NCBI GenBank assembly: GCA_018829465.1
Contig: JAHJTN010000047.1
Coordinates: forward strand, 1-40,890
Direction: 5' to 3'
Length of the DNA: 40,890 nt
Source: Bacteroidota bacterium
GTDB lineage: Bacteria; Bacteroidota; Bacteroidia; Flavobacteriales; Flavobacteriaceae
The position numbers and the translations under genes were made by a program. Positions 36,250-40,890 of this stretch are shown here, in pieces. The notes under the pieces are model-generated. The model saw only the letters and a program-made list of their open reading frames with translations. It made no database searches and was not told the DNA's origin. Within the stretch, counting starts at the first letter, position 1. The number at the start of each line of letters is the position of its first letter.

Positions 36250-39200
36250 TTAATTCTCCAGCAGGGATCTTATACCCCTTGTATTATTTCGGTATGCGGT
36301 TGTAATCGCATCTGCTGCACTCTCCGGGGTGATAGTCCCGGCCAGGGTGATATTGATACTGACTATTTTTGATCCACCGACCCCGGGTGCCGCATCGCTC
36401 CCGCGCATTTTTGACATCGGTGTTATGCTGACATATTCAGGTTCAGTTTCCCCGGTTATAAATCGTTTGTTACTGCCGCCAGCAACCCAACCCTGCCAGC
36501 CAGTAGCTGCGGGCTCCTCGTCAGGTCGCTTGGGATTATAAGTTGTATCGGGATCGAAATTATCGGCTGCCTCATTCAATTTCTTGAAAGCCGCCGTTGT
36601 TTGATCAATAGCTTGCGGGAAAACATTTCTGAATATGTCTACTAACTCAGCAAGTGAACCGGCCATGTCCCCGAATATCTCGTCCTGGGATTTGACGAGC
36701 GAAAGGTCAACTCCATCGGCCTTAGCCTTGTCGATCAATGCCTGGGTAGCGGCATCAATGGTCAAGCCATATTCCTTTTGTAAATAAATCAAACGGGAGA
36801 GCATGGGTTGCAATTGCATTAATGATTCTCTCGAAGTGAACCCCTGCGCTATCAATTTGTCATATGCATCGCGCCCAGCCATTTCAAATTGATCAAATTC
36901 CTCTTCCGTCAATTTGATGACATTGCTCATACCGATCAATGCCTGGGTGATCCCCTCTATCCCGTCAACGAGCGCTTGATTCGCGCCGACCTTTTTCTCA
37001 TAAGCCAACAGGTATTCAAATACCCCGATTGTGGCTTTTGAAAAATCACCTTCGAGATATTTTTTGTATCCCTCCAGCCCGGCCTTCCAGTTGGCATTGA
37101 TATAATCCTGGATTTCCTTGACGCGAATTCCCCGGCTATTGAGATCATCCATCAATTTCAAAATGCTGGCAGAGCCTTCAGTGCCCAGGGATTTCGCCTT
37201 GGATATGAGTGCCGTAAAACTATCCCCTATTTCCTTTTGTGTTTGCGACAATGACAGTGTATTCCTGTCATAGTCGGAAAGGATTTCGTTCACCCTGTAA
37301 GCATAGGTGGCGAAATTCGCAATAGTGATATCCGCCTCGTCGATAATATCATCCAGCATAACGGATGTGGCGGCGTGAGTATCGCCCATCTGTTTTGCAA
37401 GTTCTTTCAATGATTTAGTGAGTTCCTTATTTAACTGCATCCATTCATTTTCACGCTTAATAGCTTCCCCGATTCCGTCACCGGCGAAGGCCTTGATTAT
37501 TGATGCGGCAATGGTAATAGCCGCTGACACAGCGCCAATAATACTTGTTACCCCGGCCAGAGTATCACTCAATGAACCGCCCTCTTTATTCAGGGAGGCC
37601 ATACCAGATGAATACATACTCGCCGCGCCCAGGCCCTTGCTTATCTGCGAGGTAACTCCGCCGACATTGATGCCAAGTTCTGAGAACATATCATCGACAT
37701 ATCCAATGGCACGTTCAACGGCCTGAAATTGAGCCTCAACTTCCTGCCAGGATTCGGTGATAGTCTTGGCGCTCTTTTTAACTTTGAACGTTGTATCCAC
37801 TATCGCAGGACCAAGCCGCGATTCCATCTCTTCATTCGCTTTAAGGATATCGGTATTGTCCGCCCAAGCGTCGGAATGACTCTCTATGGCCGGCCCCAAC
37901 TTCGATTCAATAAAAGCGGAATAAGCTTCGTCCTGAATAAGATTTATATTGAATGCCGCCCAGCGCTCGTTCATAGTCTCTATTAAAGTTTTTTCCTTTT
38001 TTATCAGTTTGTCTGTTTCAACCATCAGGGGCGGGATCACCTTTTTAAAATCCTCGGTAACAACAATCGCAGCCTTTTCTTGTTTCTCCAGCTCTTCAAA
38101 TGCCTTAGCGAGTTTTATCAGGTACGGATCACCTTTTTTTGCCGATTCCATAGCCAGGTCAAGCGCCTCATTCATGGAATTTGAGCTTGTCTTAAAATCC
38201 TTCAGGGCATCATCCAGAACGGAATAGCTCACACCCAGTTTTTCCAGTGCTGCCTGGCGCTCGACGAATGCCGTGGTGTTAGCTGCTGATGCCGCCATTT
38301 CCTTGTCAACATTCTTGAATTTGTCCATGTGGTTTTTGAGCAACAGGAATGCGGCAGCGGCAGCCGTAACAACAATAACCATCGGGCCGAGTGCAAGCGT
38401 ACCGGCCATGATTGCCCTAGCCAATGCCTCGAATCCAGACACCATGGCCATGATTTTTGTTGCTGCAAAATATGTAGCATAGGCAATTCCCAAAGCAATT
38501 ACAACGTCCTTATGTTTCCAAAACCATCCGATAACATCAATCACGGCTTCGGCTATATTAGCCATGAATTTTATAATATCTTTTGCTCCAGCAACGATCG
38601 CGTCCTTGTTTTCCTCGAACCACTTTTTCATGTTTTTTAAAGCAGGGCCAATAACCTCAACAATCGCGCTACCTATCGCAACCTTAATATCATCCCAAGT
38701 CGCCTGCATTCGCTTGATCGAGTTCGCCGTGCTGTCCTGGGTGCGTGCATAGTCACCCATGGCATTGGCACTCTGCTTCATGGCTATTTGTAGCGTAGCC
38801 TCAGCCTTGGCCTGCAAAAGTGACATCCCGGTTAGCTTTTCCTTACCCACCCGCATCAATTCCTCTTTAACCATCTCCTCAGTAACGACTATACCCAGCG
38901 CCTTGATTGATTCGCGCTCTCCGAGCATGGCCTTGGTCAAAGCGTCACTGGCTCCGGCTGCGCCGCCGGAATAGTTTGTGAATGATGCAAGGTCAATGGC
39001 TAGCTTCTGGGTCTGTAATGACAGATCGAGCGCCGCATCCCCGGTCAGGCCCAGGCCGGTCAACAGGTCTCCAGTTGCGGAAAGCATAGTCTCAGAAGCG
39101 AACTTTGACACGCCCCAGCTATCGGATAGTTCCTTGGAAGCCGCCGCCGCTTTTCCAGCTACTTGCTGGAATACGGTCCCAAACTTGGAATGCGTTTCCT

Positions 39201-39453
39201 CGGCGTCAATGGCCATTTTGATTGAACTGCCGATCTCCTGAGTGATCATCCGAAACCCAGTCTGCACCATCGCAAACGCGGCTTGGCCCAGGGCCATCTG
39301 CGCCCACATCGCCCCAAAGCCCTTGGACATCTTGGTTGTAGCACCGGTCGTGCCCTGTTCCAGTTTCTGGACTTCGCCGTTGATATGCTTAACGACAGGT
39401 GAGCCCTTGTCGTCAATCTCGATAACAAATTTCAGGCGTCCAGCTTCAGCCAT
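36250..39453 (-). CDS. Tape measure protein
   Basis: This 1067-residue protein begins MAEAGRLKFVIEIDDKGSP, has a helical N-terminal region with KMSKGFGAMWAQMALGQAA, two or three hydrophobic segments at about 325-385 and 640-680, long coiled-coil stretches, and a Gly/Pro-containing C terminus. It is by far the longest gene and sits directly after the frameshifted chaperone genes. At roughly 0.15 nm per residue it implies a tail near 160 nm. Its start overlaps the chaperone GT stop by 8 nt. Confidence 0.93.
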   Translation of the reverse strand: MAEAGRLKFVIEIDDKGSPVVKHINGEVQKLEQGTTGATTKMSKGFGAMWAQMALGQAAFAMVQTGFRMITQEIGSSIKMAIDAEETHSKFGTVFQQVAGKAAAASKELSDSWGVSKFASETMLSATGDLLTGLGLTGDAALDLSLQTQKLAIDLASFTNYSGGAAGASDALTKAMLGERESIKALGIVVTEEMVKEELMRVGKEKLTGMSLLQAKAEATLQIAMKQSANAMGDYARTQDSTANSIKRMQATWDDIKVAIGSAIVEVIGPALKNMKKWFEENKDAIVAGAKDIIKFMANIAEAVIDVIGWFWKHKDVVIALGIAYATYFAATKIMAMVSGFEALARAIMAGTLALGPMVIVVTAAAAAFLLLKNHMDKFKNVDKEMAASAANTTAFVERQAALEKLGVSYSVLDDALKDFKTSSNSMNEALDLAMESAKKGDPYLIKLAKAFEELEKQEKAAIVVTEDFKKVIPPLMVETDKLIKKEKTLIETMNERWAAFNINLIQDEAYSAFIESKLGPAIESHSDAWADNTDILKANEEMESRLGPAIVDTTFKVKKSAKTITESWQEVEAQFQAVERAIGYVDDMFSELGINVGGVTSQISKGLGAASMYSSGMASLNKEGGSLSDTLAGVTSIIGAVSAAITIAASIIKAFAGDGIGEAIKRENEWMQLNKELTKSLKELAKQMGDTHAATSVMLDDIIDEADITIANFATYAYRVNEILSDYDRNTLSLSQTQKEIGDSFTALISKAKSLGTEGSASILKLMDDLNSRGIRVKEIQDYINANWKAGLEGYKKYLEGDFSKATIGVFEYLLAYEKKVGANQALVDGIEGITQALIGMSNVIKLTEEEFDQFEMAGRDAYDKLIAQGFTSRESLMQLQPMLSRLIYLQKEYGLTIDAATQALIDKAKADGVDLSLVKSQDEIFGDMAGSLAELVDIFRNVFPQAIDQTTAAFKKLNEAADNFDPDTTYNPKRPDEEPAATGWQGWVAGGSNKRFITGETEPEYVSITPMSKMRGSDAAPGVGGSKIVSINITLAGTITPESAADAITTAYRNNTRGIRSLLEN

Positions 39454-39757
39454 TCACATTCTCCCCGTTCATTATGCGGCGCATGGTCTTGATCTTGCCT
39501 AGCAATACCAGCGAGTCATCTCCCGGCAATCCGAGCAAGGTAATCACTGGGCAAACACTGGACAAATTCATAATAGCTTTCCCCTTGTCGTAAAAAGTAA
39601 CTTGGTCAGCAACCAGATTCCAGACCTTAAAGGCCAGCGAATTCCCAGATTCAACTGCGGGCGCATTAGGAGCGACATGCCCGGCCTCTCGCAAGAGTTT
39701 CCGCTGGCCCTCGCTGAGGTCGCCACCTTTTCTGTGAAAGTTGACAACCTCTATCAG
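39446..39757 (-). CDS. Tail chaperone T-extension reached by -1 frameshift (GT product)
   Basis: This frame has no ATG start of its own near its beginning. It continues the chaperone frame after a slip on AAAAAAC and encodes 103 residues opening LIEVVNFHRKGGDLSEG and ending NGENVNG. The fused product is 253 residues. Phage lambda G/GT and most long-tailed phages make tail chaperones this way to load the tape measure. The stop overlaps the tape measure start by 8 nt. Confidence 0.82.
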   Translation of the reverse strand: MIEVVNFHRKGGDLSEGQRKLLREAGHVAPNAPAVESGNSLAFKVWNLVADQVTFYDKGKAIMNLSSVCPVITLLGLPGDDSLVLLGKIKTMRRIMNGENVNG

Positions 39758-39763
39758 TTTTTT
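39716..39763 (-). promoter_or_regulatory. -1 ribosomal frameshift signal: AAAAAAC plus stimulatory hairpin
   Basis: At 39757-39763 the minus strand reads A AAA AAC in the zero frame (codons CTA AAA AAC) directly before the TGA stop. Five bases later a 9-bp stem forms (39743-39751 with 39716-39724, two G-U pairs, 18-base loop). A slippery heptamer, a stop and a downstream hairpin at this spacing are the standard elements. Confidence 0.82.
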
Positions 39764-40206
39764 AGTTCAGCTTCCTTAGCCTTGACATTCTCTGCATCAA
39801 TGCCATCCATGGTATCGTTCAGCCAGGACATGAAGTTGGTCGAGTGCATTTCCGCAAGTTCGCGCCTCAGCTCTTCGGTAAAGGGGATCTCGGTTTCCCG
39901 GCCCTTGTCGCCCTTGAACTGAAACTCCGCACCCTTATTGGTGCAATCGTAAATGATAAGCAGATGCTTGTTTTTTAACCCCTTCCACCCCTTGACTGCC
40001 CGTAGGATGACCAGGCGATTGAATTTTTCAAAGTCGATCCGGTCAAGGAAGTCATCCTTTTGCTTTTCGATGCTCTTGGTATTTTGTTTGGATGATTTCA
40101 AAATCAATTGCTTCTCATCCTTTGAGATATTTTCAATCTCAAACGTTACAACCGAACCGTCCAGGAACTTGATCTCCTGGTCTGCAAATCTCTTTGTCAA
40201 CTCCAT
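39754..40206 (-). CDS. Tail assembly chaperone (G-like)
   Basis: This 150-residue protein begins MELTKRFADQEIKFLDGSVV, with a helical charged middle (KSSKQNTKSIEKQKDDFLDRI) and NRLVILRAVKGWKGL. It ends in a Glu/Lys-rich helix just before the slippery site. It lies between the tail tube and tape measure genes, where lambda gpG-like chaperones are. GGAGG lies 6 nt before the ATG. Confidence 0.85.
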   Translation of the reverse strand: MELTKRFADQEIKFLDGSVVTFEIENISKDEKQLILKSSKQNTKSIEKQKDDFLDRIDFEKFNRLVILRAVKGWKGLKNKHLLIIYDCTNKGAEFQFKGDKGRETEIPFTEELRRELAEMHSTNFMSWLNDTMDGIDAENVKAKEAELKN

Positions 40207-40216
40207 GTATCCTCCA

Positions 40217-40233
40217 AGGGGAAGTTGTCCCCT
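40217..40233 (-). promoter_or_regulatory. Small hairpin between tail tube and chaperone genes
   Basis: AGGGGA and TCCCCT arms (6 bp) enclose a 5-base loop, overlapping the tail tube stop and lying just before the chaperone's ribosome site. With no T-run after it, it is more likely an RNA processing or stabilising element that keeps tail tube expression high than a terminator. Confidence 0.45.
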
Positions 40234-40890
40234 ATATCATGGTCAACGACAGTTCGTTATCAAATGCCGATGAAGCAATCGCGGAACCCGTGAGGCCGAT
40301 TCCTATCTCCTCACCACCACTCCTGACAGGATCGTTATAAACTACCAGCGGCATATCAAGGGTGTAGCGGAAGGCAACCACATTGCCGACAGGGATGGAA
40401 ACATGCTTTTGTGTCTGAGCCTTGCTCTCAGCATAGTATGAAGCCTCGCCTTTCCTGAATACCTTGTCGCAGGTAAAAGCTACCTGACGGTTGCCAGCAC
40501 GGAAAGCGGTGATCGGGTAAAGGTTACTGGTTTTTTCGTTGGCCTTCAGTTTGAAATTGTTGGTCAACTCAATGGATGAGTCAAAGATCAGAATGTCAGC
40601 TAGCGAGCCACCGGCAAGGCATTCCTGGGCAGAACCCAAGCGGCCGAATACTGTGGACCCACCGTCTGAAGCGGTCGGAACGAAGCCATCACAAATTGAG
40701 CCAGTAGGAACTGCGACAAGCAGCGCCGGGATGGTAATCGTACCGGTTACCAAATCCACTATTGATACGGTGAATCCAGCTCCAGCATTGTCATCAATTA
40801 CTGCGCCGGTTGTAGCATTACGGAACCTGACCTGACATCCAACCTCGAATTGCCGGGCATCCAGAACACCGCCCGCGCTTTTGACAACAA
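40232..40890 (-). CDS. Major tail (tail tube) protein, C-terminal part; continues across the contig join
   Basis: This is the 3' portion of the 410-residue protein whose start is at 715. In the window the frame is open to the last base because of the 141-base overlap; the unique part is 40232-40749. It contains FGRLGSAQECLAGGSLADI, FRAGNRQVAFTCDKVF and KAQTQKHVSIPVGNVVAF, and ends NELSLTMI at a TAG. A GTG near 40759 that looks like a start is only an internal Val codon once the circle is closed. Confidence 0.85.
   Translation of the reverse strand, partial: VVKSAGGVLDARQFEVGCQVRFRNATTGAVIDDNAGAGFTVSIVDLVTGTITIPALLVAVPTGSICDGFVPTASDGGSTVFGRLGSAQECLAGGSLADILIFDSSIELTNNFKLKANEKTSNLYPITAFRAGNRQVAFTCDKVFRKGEASYYAESKAQTQKHVSIPVGNVVAFRYTLDMPLVVYNDPVRSGGEEIGIGLTGSAIASSAFDNELSLTMI

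Noticed and set aside
1-40890. Integrase, transposase, cI-like repressor, tRNA genes, CRISPR array
   Set aside because: I looked for these on both strands and found no convincing motif, cloverleaf or spaced direct repeat set. Absence is by reading only; a profile search could still find a divergent one.

Overview
This window is a complete, circularly assembled genome of a small tailed bacteriophage, about 40.75 kb of unique sequence. The first and last 141 bases are identical, so the contig closes on itself and the major tail protein gene runs across the join. Every gene I accept lies on the minus strand. Genes are tightly packed, with stop/start overlaps (ATGA, TAATG, GTGA) at most junctions, so transcription reads from high to low coordinates. 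I see no integrase, transposase, repressor with its own divergent promoter, tRNA gene or CRISPR array, so a strictly lytic lifestyle is the simplest reading. A Gram-negative, probably proteobacterial, host is inferred from the soluble transglycosylase, the M15 peptidase, a spanin-like protein, strong AGGAGG ribosome binding sites and consensus sigma-70 promoters.

In transcription order: (1) 29.3 to 22.3 kb, early region. Two perfect TTGACA-17-TATAAT promoters lie behind a rho-independent terminator. They are followed by small regulators (zinc-binding, ribbon-helix-helix, possible ribosome modulation factor), a recombination set (an annealing-protein-like gene and a PD-(D/E)XK exonuclease), a coiled-coil protein and a DNA methyltransferase. 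(2) 22.8 to 20.7 kb, replication. A further promoter leads to palindromic repeats, a winged-helix replication protein and a DnaC-like helicase loader. (3) 20.7 to 16 kb, an accessory run of about 18 small genes. It includes a homing endonuclease lodged at the 5' end of a Gp37/Gp68-family gene, a DUF1064 nuclease, a Lar-like antirestriction protein, an alanine-repeat protein and a duplicated 37-residue microprotein. (4) 16 to 13.2 kb, lysis: transglycosylase, M15 endolysin, spanin-like protein. (5) 13 to 9.6 kb, packaging: a ParB-like protein, a B12-binding radical SAM enzyme, and small and large terminase. (6) 9.6 to 0.9 kb, a Mu-type head module (DUF935 portal, gpF-like minor head protein with a C-terminal ADP-ribosyltransferase-like domain, gpI protease with a nested scaffold, decoration protein, gpT capsid, gp36, gpG and a tail terminator candidate). 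(7) 0.9 kb through the join to 29.4 kb, a long non-contractile tail: tail tube, chaperone with a -1 frameshift, 1067-residue tape measure, distal tail proteins, a beta-propeller-like receptor-binding protein, a membrane-anchored glycosidase-like protein and three small membrane proteins. The terminator at 29.35 kb closes this circuit.

The virion is therefore predicted to be a siphovirus with a Mu-like head. The most unusual points are the minor head/ADP-ribosyltransferase fusion, the ParB/radical SAM pair directly before the terminase, the endonuclease that carries the first codons of its neighbour, the membrane-anchored glycosidase-like protein, and the dense array of tiny genes, many too short for ordinary gene calling.
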